Of a stretch of DNA of 64,000 nucleotides, positions 43,421 to 52,610 are shown piece after piece (within the stretch, counting starts at the first letter, position 1; every line of letters begins with the position of its first letter). The stretch comes from Heyndrickxia sp050281185 (GTDB taxonomy: Bacteria > Bacillota > Bacilli > Bacillales > Bacillaceae_C), in contig NZ_JBNNWS010000005.1 in the NCBI RefSeq assembly GCF_050281185.1, forward strand, positions 62,001 to 126,000, in the 5' to 3' direction. The translations under genes were made by a program, and so were the position numbers. A model generated the notes under the pieces. That model saw only the letters and a program-made list of their open reading frames with translations, was not told where the DNA came from and made no database searches.

Positions 43421-43930
43421 TTACTTCACAAATGGATTTTCTTTCGGTTTTCCTAAGTACAAGTAACCATCTTTCACTTTTGTTGGATATGCGTCCAAAG
43501 GTTTTGACGGTGGTGTACCAGGAATGTTTTTGCCATTGATTTCATAGCGTCCACCATGACAAGGACAATAGAATTGATCTGGATGCTGCTTGTTTTCTCC
43601 CCATGTAACGTTACAACCTAAGTGTTTACAAACAGGTGAAAGCGCTACAATTTCGCCTTTCGCATCCTTATAAACCCAAGCAGTTTGTGTAACGTCTGAC
43701 TTATACCATGCATCGACTTGCTCATAAGTAAATTCAACACGAACAGGTTCATTGGTCAAGTCAGCAACCTTTTGTTTCGTCGCATGAAATTCTCCAGCAC
43801 CTCTATGCTGCAGAACTGGATCTACTGCAAAACGAACCATTGGCATTAATATTCCGGCTGCCATAAACCCACCTACACCCGTAAGCGTGTAGCTAAGGAA
43901 TTGGCGTCTTGTTACAGGATTCTTGCTCAT
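43421..43930 (-). CDS. qcrA: menaquinol-cytochrome c reductase Rieske iron-sulfur subunit
   Basis: 169 residues. N-terminal twin-Arg-like sequence (VTRRQFLSYTL) and membrane anchor (about 13-30), then the Rieske domain. 2Fe-2S ligands: C101-K-H103 and C122-x2-H125 (SPVCKHLGC; YCPCHGGRY), with C106 and C124 forming the usual disulfide. ATG (MSKNPVTRRQF) follows GAGGGGGG; longer frames extend into the promoter region. First gene of qcrABC. Confidence 0.96.
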   Translation of the reverse strand: MSKNPVTRRQFLSYTLTGVGGFMAAGILMPMVRFAVDPVLQHRGAGEFHATKQKVADLTNEPVRVEFTYEQVDAWYKSDVTQTAWVYKDAKGEIVALSPVCKHLGCNVTWGENKQHPDQFYCPCHGGRYEINGKNIPGTPPSKPLDAYPTKVKDGYLYLGKPKENPFVK

Positions 43931-44007
43931 CCTTTTCCCCCCTCTAACAGTAAGGTAAGTCCAATGGACAAATTTATAATCGCACAAATACAAACTAGGA
44001 CATAACC

Positions 44008-44036
44008 ATGATATATCAATAATTTAACAAGGTCAA
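44008..44036 (-). promoter_or_regulatory. sigma-A promoter of qcrABC
   Basis: Minus-strand TTGACC, 17 nt, TATCAT, about 80 nt before qcrA. A second TTGACA lies just upstream with a poorer -10. Confidence 0.65.
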
Positions 44037-44083
44037 TATGTGTCTAGTTTAAAAACATGTCAACAATGTGACGAATATCCGAA

Positions 44084-44545
44084 TTATTTTATAGTTTGCC
44101 ATTGTTGAACAATAATATTTATTAATTGCTTCACTTGATCCTCTAAAATGGAATGTTTATACTGTTCGTCCATATGTTCAAGCGGTACGGAAGGGAGCCA
44201 TATCACTTGCTTTGCTATCTCCCCTTGCTCTCTCCAAATACTATCAGATGTTAAATAAAAGATATGAGTAAACCCACTTTCTTTTAATTTCACCTCCCAG
44301 GATTGGAGCATGTCCATTTTTTGTTCATTGCTAATACTAGTCAAATACGTTAAAGCTGGGAAGAGCATCATCCTACCTTTAAATTGTCTTTCAAGATGCA
44401 TTGATAATAAATCAATGAATTCACCTTGTGAAGCCGCCTGTTTCATTTCCGTACCAAATGATATCGGTAGTAAGGGAACAACAGCAGTATCAATGAATTG
44501 TTGTTCTTTTAAATAAACTTCAACATCTTTTCCATTCCAGTTCAT
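44084..44545 (-). CDS. ypiF: YpiF family protein (DUF2487)
   Basis: 153 residues, soluble, matching the DUF2487 family from its start (MNWNGKDVEVYLKEQQFIDT) through PLLPISFGTEMKQAA. No catalytic motif; function unknown, though it sits directly before qcrABC in many Bacilli. The ATG has TAGGAG 9 nt upstream; the open frame continues 21 codons further without a site. A good sigma-A promoter lies about 90 nt upstream. Confidence 0.85.
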   Translation of the reverse strand: MNWNGKDVEVYLKEQQFIDTAVVPLLPISFGTEMKQAASQGEFIDLLSMHLERQFKGRMMLFPALTYLTSISNEQKMDMLQSWEVKLKESGFTHIFYLTSDSIWREQGEIAKQVIWLPSVPLEHMDEQYKHSILEDQVKQLINIIVQQWQTIK

Positions 44546-44637
44546 ATAAACACTCCTACTCATATTATTTCGAATATATATACATAACATGCAAAAAAGA
44601 AAAAACATCTTTCTTAATTTAAATGATTGCCACTTTT

Positions 44638-44666
44638 ATTATAAAGAAAGAGACTTATCTTAACAA
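44638..44666 (-). promoter_or_regulatory. sigma-A promoter of ypiF
   Basis: Minus-strand TTGTTA, 17 nt, TATAAT, located after the ypiB terminator. It makes ypiF a separate unit from ypiA-ypiB. Confidence 0.7.
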
Positions 44667-44702
44667 TCAAAAGGAATCGAAATGATCCAAGCACCTTGAC
44701 AA

Positions 44703-44730
44703 CAAAAAGCCCCCTTGCATATGCAAGAGG
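44703..44730 (-). terminator. terminator of ypiA-ypiB
   Basis: An 8-bp stem (CCTCTTGC/GCAAGGGG, one G-T pair, loop ATAT) is followed by GCTTTTTG on the minus strand. Confidence 0.75.
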
Positions 44731-44742
44731 AGAACTTGTTCG

Positions 44743-45282
44743 CTATAATTGTTTAAGCTGTTCTGTTAAACGTTTAAAAGTAATAACATCGTGATTATCA
44801 AGTGCTTCATCGATTTCACGTAACAACTTTTCCCTTTTAAAACTTGTAATACTTTGTTGGAGAAATTTTTCCGCGATCACTCGATCCTCATCATTGATAC
44901 GTAACAATTTAGGCATGTATGGGTTTTCTTCTAAGACCGCTGCATATTGGTATGATATGTTTGCAGCCTTGAAATTTAATTGAATATAAATATCATCTTC
45001 CCGATTTAATCGAATATCATGAAACGACTTTTCAGCATCTGTTGTCATAATATTTTCTTTGTAAAATCGGAATGGTACATTATCAACACAATGTGTCGAC
45101 ATAATTAATCCCCGAGGACAAAATTGAGCTTCTTCAACAAAATGCACTTTTTCCATTAGTTGATCATGACTCATTAAATAGTTCAATATCCAGACTGATT
45201 CTCTTCTTTTTAATTGATAATGATTCAAGAACCAGCGTATAAAATCTTTCTTCTCGTTGACAGATACAGGGGTGGCAGCCAA
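44743..45282 (-). CDS. ypiB: YpiB family protein (UPF0302)
   Basis: 179 residues, soluble; the UPF0302 N-terminal domain (KKDFIRWFLNHYQLKRRESVWILNYL) is followed by a short C-terminal IDEAL-like segment (LLREIDEALDNHDVITFKRLTEQL). Function not established. TTG start is supported by AGGAGGG 6 nt upstream. Next to ypiA, with which it shares the terminator downstream. Confidence 0.87.
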   Translation of the reverse strand: MAATPVSVNEKKDFIRWFLNHYQLKRRESVWILNYLMSHDQLMEKVHFVEEAQFCPRGLIMSTHCVDNVPFRFYKENIMTTDAEKSFHDIRLNREDDIYIQLNFKAANISYQYAAVLEENPYMPKLLRINDEDRVIAEKFLQQSITSFKREKLLREIDEALDNHDVITFKRLTEQLKQL

Positions 45283-45317
45283 TGAAATCCCTCCTGTCGC
45301 ATAATGAAAATATGCTT

Positions 45318-46580
45318 TTAATTATCTTCCAAACGCTCTAAAAGTGATATCCATTCTTCGTTTAACGGATCTTCATGTGATAGTAATCGGAAAATAGATA
45401 ATGCTTCTGCCCGATTACCCTCCTCAATTAAAAAGTAGCCATAAGCTGATAAAAATTCGATGTTATTCTTTAAATCATTATATGCTTGCTGATAATGTTT
45501 TAATGCATCTTGATATTGTTCAAGATTTTGGAAAGCAATAGCAGCGTCCCAATGTAATTGCGGATCGATGTCACCTTCTTTTTCCATTTGTAATATGATT
45601 TCTATCACATCCTCATATCGTTTTTGGTGAAGAAGTAGCTTATTTAAAGTTAATGCCGCATCTAGATAACCTGGGTCTAACACTAGAGCATTTCGAAAAT
45701 AATGCTCTGCAAGCTCTTCATTTGCCATTTTTAGAGCTATTTTCCCACCGAATTGGAATAATTCCTTATTAAACTCATCTACAGCAATACCTGATTTTAC
45801 TGCCTCTAAGGCGAGACCTAGATCCTCTTCACTTTCGTAACACTTCCCTAAATATAAATATAAAGAGTGATACTCCGGATCCAACTCGCTTAATTGTAGA
45901 AATAATTCGATAGCCTTCTTATAAAATCCTGCTTTATATGCAGTGAAAGCATATCCAAATAATGTATTAATCTCGATATTTTCTTCTAATGCTTGCTCAA
46001 AATATGGAAGAGCTTCTTCAAATTTTCCAGCAGAACTTAATACTTCCCCTAAACGACTATTAATATTGACTCCAGCAAAAGTATCCTCGCCAGTGGTAAG
46101 TAAGGCTTCGTAAAGTTTGATAGCTTCTGCATTTCTCCCAAGAGAAGCATATAATTCAGCTAGAGCAAAGTCAATTATCGGTTCATCTTGTAATATTTCT
46201 TTCGCTTGTAGTAATTTGTTTTCACTGACTTCCACTAAACCTTGCATTTGATATAGATCGGCTAAAATCAGTAAAGCGCGAGGAAATTCCGGATCTGATT
46301 CATGTATTGAATCTAAATAATTTATCGCTTCTTCCTCATTATCCATTTCAACTAATACTTCAGCCAAAGAAACTTTTATTTCTCCCTCATTTGGGTACAA
46401 GCTTAATAATAACTCATATAATTCTTTTGCTTCATTTAAAAATCCTAATTGCAATAATTCCTCTGCAAGTATATATTTTTCTTCATCATTACCCGATACT
46501 TTAACTTTTGATAGCACTTCAGCCGCTTTCTCCATACTACCATCTTCTAAAAAATGAATCATTTGCTGTATATTATTCAT
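45318..46580 (-). CDS. ypiA: tetratricopeptide-repeat protein YpiA
   Basis: 420 residues built of about eleven TPR units (for example LLQLGFLNEAKELYELLLSL, LGRNAEAIKLYEALLTTGED, AYKAGFYKKAIELFLQLSEL). No enzymatic domain, so a protein-interaction scaffold. The partner is unknown. ATG follows AGAGGAG. Starts 30 nt after the unrecognised 296-residue gene and precedes ypiB. Confidence 0.9.
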   Translation of the reverse strand: MNNIQQMIHFLEDGSMEKAAEVLSKVKVSGNDEEKYILAEELLQLGFLNEAKELYELLLSLYPNEGEIKVSLAEVLVEMDNEEEAINYLDSIHESDPEFPRALLILADLYQMQGLVEVSENKLLQAKEILQDEPIIDFALAELYASLGRNAEAIKLYEALLTTGEDTFAGVNINSRLGEVLSSAGKFEEALPYFEQALEENIEINTLFGYAFTAYKAGFYKKAIELFLQLSELDPEYHSLYLYLGKCYESEEDLGLALEAVKSGIAVDEFNKELFQFGGKIALKMANEELAEHYFRNALVLDPGYLDAALTLNKLLLHQKRYEDVIEIILQMEKEGDIDPQLHWDAAIAFQNLEQYQDALKHYQQAYNDLKNNIEFLSAYGYFLIEEGNRAEALSIFRLLSHEDPLNEEWISLLERLEDN

Positions 46581-46610
46581 AACAATATATCTCCTCTAAA
46601 AACGAAAAAT

Positions 46611-47501
46611 TTACACAAAAAGGGAAGTTCCGTTAATAACAATTTCTTCCCCAAATCCAGGACGAAATTTTGTTGTATTTAAAGTAGTCGTCACTCTTCC
46701 TTTGTGCACCATTATAGCTAATCTATCATTATCATAATGAATCCCCTTTTGTTCAGCAACTTTCTTGTTTTTAAAATAGAGATTATAATTTATTTCTCCC
46801 CCAATATGCAAATCTCCTCTTTTCGGATATAGTCCAAATTTCTTTAAATTTTTTACACTTATTGGCGTTTTTTTAGGCATTTCATCGGATAAACTCGGAA
46901 TTTTTTCATAACCCAAAATATCGTTCCATTTTTTTAAAATCGCTTTTTTCTTAGAATGATCATTTACTAAGTAGATAGGAACAAGGATAGGATTGTATGG
47001 AAACATTGCTTCACGAATCCATCCCCATGGGATTTGGCTAAGTGAAGATTCATCATGGATTTCACAAAAGATAATTGCAATTTTTCCCTTTTTACATTTC
47101 CTAATAATATTTGTTGATAGCTTCTCAAGTGGAAGTTTAACAGCTAAAACATAATCAACCGGACTATTTAATAATGATACCCTTTTTTTATGAAGTTCTT
47201 GATCAAATTTCCATTCATTTTGAATGGTAAATGGTGTAATAATTGTATGACAGCCTTTTAATAGAAAATTAGTTGTGAAGTATTTTTTTTGAATTTGAAA
47301 TGTGGAAACGGGGATGTCTGAATCCAGCATGACATGTGTAGGAGTCATAATAAAGGATGAAACATTCATTCTCATGAGGGCTGTTTTCACAAAGTCTGTT
47401 TTTATAGAATGAATCGTATTATTTTTTATAAAGAGTGATTGTTTCTTAACATTTTGTTCTTCCTCAAAAAATATATCTGCTTTATCAATAATATACATCA
47501 T
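46611..47501 (-). CDS. protein of unknown function (296 aa) between aroA and ypiA
   Basis: I do not recognise this protein. The opening (MYIIDKADIFFEEEQNVKKQSLFIKNN) reads like the small beta-sandwich that starts amidohydrolases, but no HxH metal motif follows at the expected place and the later conserved histidines are not apparent. The rest is basic (VDYVLAVKLPLEKLS; FGLYPKRGDLHIGGEINYNLY), soluble and without membrane spans; the C-terminal third again looks beta-rich. GGAGGAG precedes two adjacent ATG codons. It is 66 nt after aroA and 30 nt before ypiA, so it is probably cotranscribed. A decayed metal-dependent hydrolase is one guess. Confidence 0.8.
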   Translation of the reverse strand: MMYIIDKADIFFEEEQNVKKQSLFIKNNTIHSIKTDFVKTALMRMNVSSFIMTPTHVMLDSDIPVSTFQIQKKYFTTNFLLKGCHTIITPFTIQNEWKFDQELHKKRVSLLNSPVDYVLAVKLPLEKLSTNIIRKCKKGKIAIIFCEIHDESSLSQIPWGWIREAMFPYNPILVPIYLVNDHSKKKAILKKWNDILGYEKIPSLSDEMPKKTPISVKNLKKFGLYPKRGDLHIGGEINYNLYFKNKKVAEQKGIHYDNDRLAIMVHKGRVTTTLNTTKFRPGFGEEIVINGTSLFV

Positions 47502-47567
47502 TTCTCCTCCATCTTACATAGTATATAGACAAGCTTATGCCATGATGGAGAAGAAAATGACCATTGA

Positions 47568-48863
47568 TTATTTACTAATTAATCGATCTAAGTCTTCAAA
47601 GAATGTAGGATAGGAAACCTTTACTGCATCCGATCCTTCTAAATAAACTTCCTTTTCACAAACTAAAGCAGCAATACTTAACATCATTCCGATACGGTGA
47701 TCACCATAACTACTTACAGTCCCGCCCTTTAATGGTGTTTTTCCATAAATGATCATTCCGTCCCGTGTTGCTTCAATATTTGCTCCTAGTGTGTTTAGTT
47801 CTTTTACAACTGTGTCAATTCGATTTGTTTCTTTTACCTTTAATTCTTCGGCATTTTTAATTACTGTCTTCCCTTCCGCTTGTGTAGCTAAAAGAGCGAT
47901 AATAGGTATTTCGTCAATTAAACGAGGAATTAATTCTCCACCGATTTCAATACCTTTTAATTGTGATGTGCTGACAGTAATTGTCCCGTTCGGTTCACTG
48001 CTCTGACTAATTTTATTAGGGTCTATTTGAATATCTGCACCCATTTGTTGCATAACACTAATAATACCTGTCCTTGTTGGGTTTAACCCAACATTATCTA
48101 GAATGATTTCACTATCGTTTATTATGGCAGCAGCCACCATGAAAAAAGCAGCTGAAGAAATATCACCAGGTACATGAACTTCTGTTGCCTGAAAATTTTG
48201 TGGTCCTATTATTTTTATTGTATTTTGCTCAGTAGATAACTGACCGCCAAACTGTTTTATCATTCTCTCTGTATGATCTCTAGAGGAAAGAGGCTCAATA
48301 ATTGTCGTTTCGCCTTCAATTTGTAAGCCAGCTAACAATAATGATGATTTTACCTGTGCACTAGCCACAGGCATCTGATAATTTATAGGATGCAATTGTC
48401 CTCCTTGAATGGATATTGGGGTATAATTAGCATCATCCCTACCATGTATGACCGCACCCATATCTTTAAGCGGCTGGGTAACACGTTTCATTGGCCTTGT
48501 TGCAATTGAGTCATCACCAATGATAACTGTATGAAAGGATCTTCCTGCTAGCAGTCCAAGTATAAGACGAGCTGTTGTACCAGAATTCCCAACATCAAGT
48601 ATTTCAATAGGCTCACGTAAACCGTTAAACCCATTGCCATATATTTTTATCTCATCCTCTATTTCCTCAATTTTCACTCCGAGTTTTCGGAAACAATCGA
48701 TTGTACTCCTACAGTCTGCTCCATTTAAAAAGTTTCTTACAGTTGTAGTTCCTTTCGCAATAGCACCAAACATTATGGCACGATGCGAAATCGATTTATC
48801 ACCAGGTACTGAGATATTTCCTTTTAAAGAACTTTTTGTAGATTGGAGTTGGACTAGATTCAT
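47568..48863 (-). CDS. aroA: 3-phosphoshikimate 1-carboxyvinyltransferase (EPSP synthase)
   Basis: 431 residues, called aroE in B. subtilis. Makes EPSP from shikimate-3-phosphate and PEP. Family segments: ISVPGDKSISHRAIMFGA (about 13-30), LDVGNSGTTARLILGLLAG, RPMKRVTQPL and DHRIGMMLSIAAL. The ATG (MNLVQLQ) has GAAGGTG 6 nt upstream; the longer frame runs into tyrA. The 3' end of tyrA lies 27 nt upstream. Last biosynthetic gene of the aro operon. Confidence 0.96.
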   Translation of the reverse strand: MNLVQLQSTKSSLKGNISVPGDKSISHRAIMFGAIAKGTTTVRNFLNGADCRSTIDCFRKLGVKIEEIEDEIKIYGNGFNGLREPIEILDVGNSGTTARLILGLLAGRSFHTVIIGDDSIATRPMKRVTQPLKDMGAVIHGRDDANYTPISIQGGQLHPINYQMPVASAQVKSSLLLAGLQIEGETTIIEPLSSRDHTERMIKQFGGQLSTEQNTIKIIGPQNFQATEVHVPGDISSAAFFMVAAAIINDSEIILDNVGLNPTRTGIISVMQQMGADIQIDPNKISQSSEPNGTITVSTSQLKGIEIGGELIPRLIDEIPIIALLATQAEGKTVIKNAEELKVKETNRIDTVVKELNTLGANIEATRDGMIIYGKTPLKGGTVSSYGDHRIGMMLSIAALVCEKEVYLEGSDAVKVSYPTFFEDLDRLISK

Positions 48864-48889
48864 CAAATCACCTTCTTTTTGTTGTCTTA

Positions 48890-49993
48890 CTATTGTAAAA
48901 ATAATTCGTAGTTTGTTCTTCTTTTCAAACAATCCATTGCTTTTTCACGATCTTTTATATTTTGGAAACTAATACGAAGAACTCCATAAATATCTTCTCT
49001 CGTTTCTAAAATTCTTATATTCGTAATACTTATTCTTTCTTCAGCAAGATAACCCGTTATTTCTGAAATAATTCCAGGATAATCAGGAACATCCACATAT
49101 AGATCATAAAAGGAATGAATCGCTCCTGTACTATGTATAGGTAATTGATCCCGATAAGATTTTGCTTCAGCAAAAAATTGGTAAATTCGATCGTATTCTT
49201 CCTTTTCAATTATGTTCTTAATATCTCTCATATCATGGATCCAATCATTCAATAAATTAATGATCACACCTTTATTTCGAAGACTGATATCTGCCCACAT
49301 ACTTGGATTTGAAGAAGCAATTCTTGTAATATCTCTAAATCCACCTGCAGCCAATCTTTTTAAAAGTGGATATTTTTCCTCATACGAATGTGCTTGGCCA
49401 ACAAGTGATGCCGCAATAATATGAGGAAAATGACTTAATATCCCAGTCATTTCATCATGTTCTTCAGCTGATATTTCAAGAAATTTAGCATTTGTACCTG
49501 CAAGTAAATCTTTCAATAAATTAATTTTCTCTCTTGGCAGATCTGGAGTTGGAGTTAAAATATAAAATGCATTTTCAAATAAAGTATCTTTTGCAGCAAC
49601 TACACCACTTTTATGTGAGCCTGCCATTGGATGACCGCCAATAAAACAAATACCCTTATTTGATAATATTGATGCTTTATTTAAAATGGTCTTTTTTGTA
49701 CTACCTGTATCGGTAATAATTACATTTTGTTTCAGGTTTAATTTAGATAATTCTTCTATGATTTTTTCTGTTTCTATAATAGGAACGGATAAAATGATTA
49801 CATCTGCCTTCTCTGCACCATTTCGGATGCTTTCAGCCTCAAAATCAATAACCTTTAATATTTTTGCTCTATACATTTCTCTTTGATTCGTATCATATCC
49901 AAAAATTGTTACATTCGGGTGTTCTTTTTTAATAGCTAATGCAACTGATCCACCAATTAAACCTAATCCTATAATAAATATATTTCCTTGCAA
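48890..49993 (-). CDS. tyrA: prephenate dehydrogenase with ACT domain
   Basis: 367 residues. Oxidises prephenate to 4-hydroxyphenylpyruvate for tyrosine. NAD-binding GLGLIGGSVALAIK at the start, GGHPMAGSHKSG catalytic region, helical dimer domain, and a C-terminal ACT domain (about 290-365; DLYVDVPDYPGIISEITGYL) for feedback control by tyrosine. A TTG start with GGGGGAG 5-6 nt upstream is preferred; the ATG 8 codons earlier lacks an SD. Lies between hisC and aroA. Confidence 0.94.
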   Translation of the reverse strand: MQGNIFIIGLGLIGGSVALAIKKEHPNVTIFGYDTNQREMYRAKILKVIDFEAESIRNGAEKADVIILSVPIIETEKIIEELSKLNLKQNVIITDTGSTKKTILNKASILSNKGICFIGGHPMAGSHKSGVVAAKDTLFENAFYILTPTPDLPREKINLLKDLLAGTNAKFLEISAEEHDEMTGILSHFPHIIAASLVGQAHSYEEKYPLLKRLAAGGFRDITRIASSNPSMWADISLRNKGVIINLLNDWIHDMRDIKNIIEKEEYDRIYQFFAEAKSYRDQLPIHSTGAIHSFYDLYVDVPDYPGIISEITGYLAEERISITNIRILETREDIYGVLRISFQNIKDREKAMDCLKRRTNYELFLQ

Positions 49994-50050
49994 ATCGTCT
50001 CCCCCTGGATGTTCCATTCAGTGAAATGGCAGTTAAATATTTTAAACACC

Positions 50051-51154
50051 TTATTTAATAGCTGATGTATGATTAAGAAATGCTTCCATTGCTTTCATTA
50101 CCCCTTCATTTTGCTCTCTTGTCCCAACTGAAATACGAACACAAGTCGGTGCACCCAGTTGTTTCCCAGAGCGAACAATATAGCCTTTTGAAAGAAGGAA
50201 TGAAAAGACTTCATCTCCATCACATTGAAAATCAATTAATATGAAATTTGTTTGAGATGGATAATATTTCAAGCTATGCTGATCACAAAATTGATAAAAA
50301 CGTTCGAGTTCTTCTCTGTTTAAATTTCGGCATCGTGTTACAAATTCTTGATCTTTTAATGCTGCCAATGCAGCCTTTTGAGCTAAAACATTTGTGTTAA
50401 AGGGTTGCCGAACTGGTTCTAATGCTTTAATAATTTCCTCAGATGCTACACCATATCCAATTCGAAAACTTGCAAGACCATATATTTTTGAGAATGTACG
50501 TACTACAATCAGATTGGAATATTTATTTACTAAAGATAAAGCATCATAATAATCATCTGCACAGACATAATCAAAATAAGCTTCATCAAGAACGACTAAG
50601 ACGTCTTTCGGAACTTGATTTAAAAACTCTTGAAGATTAGCATCGGATATATAAATACCAGTAGGATTATTCGGACTACATATCCATACGATTGCTGTTT
50701 GATGATCAATCCTATCTAGAATCCCATTTAAGTCATGTTCTCCATCAATTAATGGAACTTCTCTGACTTCTGCACCCTCGAGTAATGAATTATGCTTATA
50801 TTGCGAAAAAGTAGGGGTTGCCATTACTGTATTTTTACCAGATGCAAGAAGAGCTTTAGCGATAATATGAAGCAATTCGTCCGCACCATTTGTGAAAATA
50901 AGCTTAGTTGGCTCTATTCCTAAAAATTTTGAAAGTTCTCCCCGCAAATCAGTAGCATATCCATCAGGATAATAGGAAAAAGTAGAGCTCCCTTCTTCAT
51001 CAACTACCTTTTTTACTTTATTGGAGTATCCATAAGGATTTTCATTTGAAGCAAGCTTATATATATGTTCAAGATTATATGCTCTTTTTACTTCTTCAAT
51101 AGATTTACCAGGCTGATATGCATTAAGATTCAAAATTTGACTATTCCATTTCAT
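50051..51154 (-). CDS. hisC: histidinol-phosphate / aromatic aminotransferase
   Basis: 367-residue class II PLP aminotransferase. Family segments: LASNENPYGYS, FTNGADELLHIIAKALL, ICSPNNPTG and the PLP lysine in RTFSKIYGLASFRIGY. In B. subtilis the enzyme serves both histidine and tyrosine/phenylalanine synthesis; placement between aroH and tyrA supports the aromatic role. ATG follows TAGGAG. It starts only 15 nt after aroH: the trp genes found between these two in B. subtilis are missing. Confidence 0.95.
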   Translation of the reverse strand: MKWNSQILNLNAYQPGKSIEEVKRAYNLEHIYKLASNENPYGYSNKVKKVVDEEGSSTFSYYPDGYATDLRGELSKFLGIEPTKLIFTNGADELLHIIAKALLASGKNTVMATPTFSQYKHNSLLEGAEVREVPLIDGEHDLNGILDRIDHQTAIVWICSPNNPTGIYISDANLQEFLNQVPKDVLVVLDEAYFDYVCADDYYDALSLVNKYSNLIVVRTFSKIYGLASFRIGYGVASEEIIKALEPVRQPFNTNVLAQKAALAALKDQEFVTRCRNLNREELERFYQFCDQHSLKYYPSQTNFILIDFQCDGDEVFSFLLSKGYIVRSGKQLGAPTCVRISVGTREQNEGVMKAMEAFLNHTSAIK

Positions 51155-51169
51155 AAACTCAACTCCTAC

Positions 51170-51535
51170 CTAATTTTTTTGTAGATCAGGCCGCAATATA
51201 GATGTGTTTCTTAAATAAACATGATGGATCTTTTGCTGAGCTTTATCTGTATTAATATGCATCATAATACGAATGCAAAGCGGTAAACTCCCCTCTACAT
51301 TAATCTCTTTCATACACATAACTGGTACATATGTCCAATCAGGGAGCCTCCGCAATGCTTTAGCGGGGAAAGTGGCATTTATATCTGAGGTAACAGATAT
51401 GAAAACAGAAGCAACATTAGTTGCTTCCAAATCATTTTGTTCAATCATCTCTTTTAGTAACTCTTCTGTTGATTCAATAATTTCAGCTTCTTGATTATTT
51501 GAAACAGTTGTTGCCCCCCGAACACCCCGGATCAT
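51170..51535 (-). CDS. aroH: chorismate mutase, AroH class
   Basis: 121 residues of the monofunctional trimeric type: MIRGVRGATTVSNNQEAEI, EMIEQNDLEATNVASVFISVT, the active-site Arg residues R4, R7 and R90 region (LCIRIMMHINT). Rearranges chorismate to prephenate, the substrate of TyrA. ATG follows GGGGAG; only 3 nt separate it from the aroB stop. Confidence 0.96.
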   Translation of the reverse strand: MIRGVRGATTVSNNQEAEIIESTEELLKEMIEQNDLEATNVASVFISVTSDINATFPAKALRRLPDWTYVPVMCMKEINVEGSLPLCIRIMMHINTDKAQQKIHHVYLRNTSILRPDLQKN

Positions 51536-51538
51536 TTA

Positions 51539-52609
51539 TTACTCCCCCTGTTCCATATAAAACGTATCCTTCAAAAGCTTTTCATCAACTTCCATCATAA
51601 CAGGGTTACCAATATCTTTAAGCAAGACAAAAGTTGGCTTCCCAGAAATTGATTTTTTATCTCTTTTCATTAACTCAAAAATCTTTTCAAAAGACATATT
51701 AGAAGGGATTCTCCATTTATAACCTAGCGCTTCAATCCATAAAATAAATGGATGAAGATCAAATTCGAGGCCAACTATTTTTTTGCTTAATAATAGTGAA
51801 TACACCATGCCACACATCACAGCTTCACCGTGGGTAAGTTCACCAAACCCCGCTTGAGCCTCAAGAGCATGACCAAGTGTATGGCCAAAATTTAAATACG
51901 CTCTTACCCCTGTTTCTCTTTCATCTTGACTAACAATTGATGCCTTCACTTCAATTCCTTGCTTTAGGAACTGTGTCAACAAAGCACCATTCACTTGATC
52001 GATTGAAGTAACATTTTCCATTAATTGCATTAAAAAGTCTGAATCTGAAATAAGTGCATGTTTAATTACTTCGGCAAATCCACTTCTAAGTTGCCTTTCG
52101 GGCAAGCTTTTTAAAAAACTTGTATCATAAACCACCATTTCAGGTTGATAAAATGCCCCTACCATGTTCTTGCCTAACGAGTGGTTGATTGCGACCTTTC
52201 CCCCAACCGCACTATCATGAGCTAATATAGTTGTCGGTATTTGGATAAAAGGAATTCCACGCATATAGGTTGCCGCTACAAAGCCAGCTAAGTCACCTAT
52301 TGCCCCGCCACCAAAGGCAAGGATGACAGACTTTCGATCAAGTCCTTCTTTTAATGCAAATGATATACAATCCTCATATACTTGAAAGGTTTTCGCTTTC
52401 TCTCCACTAGGAGTGGTATAAATAACCGTTTCTATCCTTTGAGGCAGATCATTCATTATTTTATTTACGTGATATTTACTAACTGTTTCATCTGTAATTA
52501 GTAAGATTTTTGTAAAATTCTCCAAATTAGGGAGTACATTTCGCAAAATATTTTCGCCAATAAATACTTGATAATCTTTTGAGGATGTATGAATATCTAC
52601 TATTTCCAT
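51539..52609 (-). CDS. aroB: 3-dehydroquinate synthase
   Basis: 356 residues. NAD- and Zn/Co-dependent first cyclisation step of the shikimate pathway. Visible: AFGGGAIGDLAGFVAATYMRG, PTTILAHDSAVGGK, ELHGEAV-type zinc His (LTHGEAVMCGM) and NFGHTLGHALE. The ATG (MEIVDIHTSS) comes one base after the aroC stop (TAG-A-ATG), so translation is coupled; no clear SD of its own apart from TAGGT. Confidence 0.95.
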   Translation of the reverse strand: MEIVDIHTSSKDYQVFIGENILRNVLPNLENFTKILLITDETVSKYHVNKIMNDLPQRIETVIYTTPSGEKAKTFQVYEDCISFALKEGLDRKSVILAFGGGAIGDLAGFVAATYMRGIPFIQIPTTILAHDSAVGGKVAINHSLGKNMVGAFYQPEMVVYDTSFLKSLPERQLRSGFAEVIKHALISDSDFLMQLMENVTSIDQVNGALLTQFLKQGIEVKASIVSQDERETGVRAYLNFGHTLGHALEAQAGFGELTHGEAVMCGMVYSLLLSKKIVGLEFDLHPFILWIEALGYKWRIPSNMSFEKIFELMKRDKKSISGKPTFVLLKDIGNPVMMEVDEKLLKDTFYMEQGE

Positions 52610-52610
52610 T

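Noticed and set aside
51155..51175. TAG/GAG triplets before hisC that resemble a TRAP-binding site
   Set aside because: Only four triplets with 0-2 nt spacers; TRAP needs about nine to eleven with 2-3 nt spacers. The SD AGGAG explains most of it.
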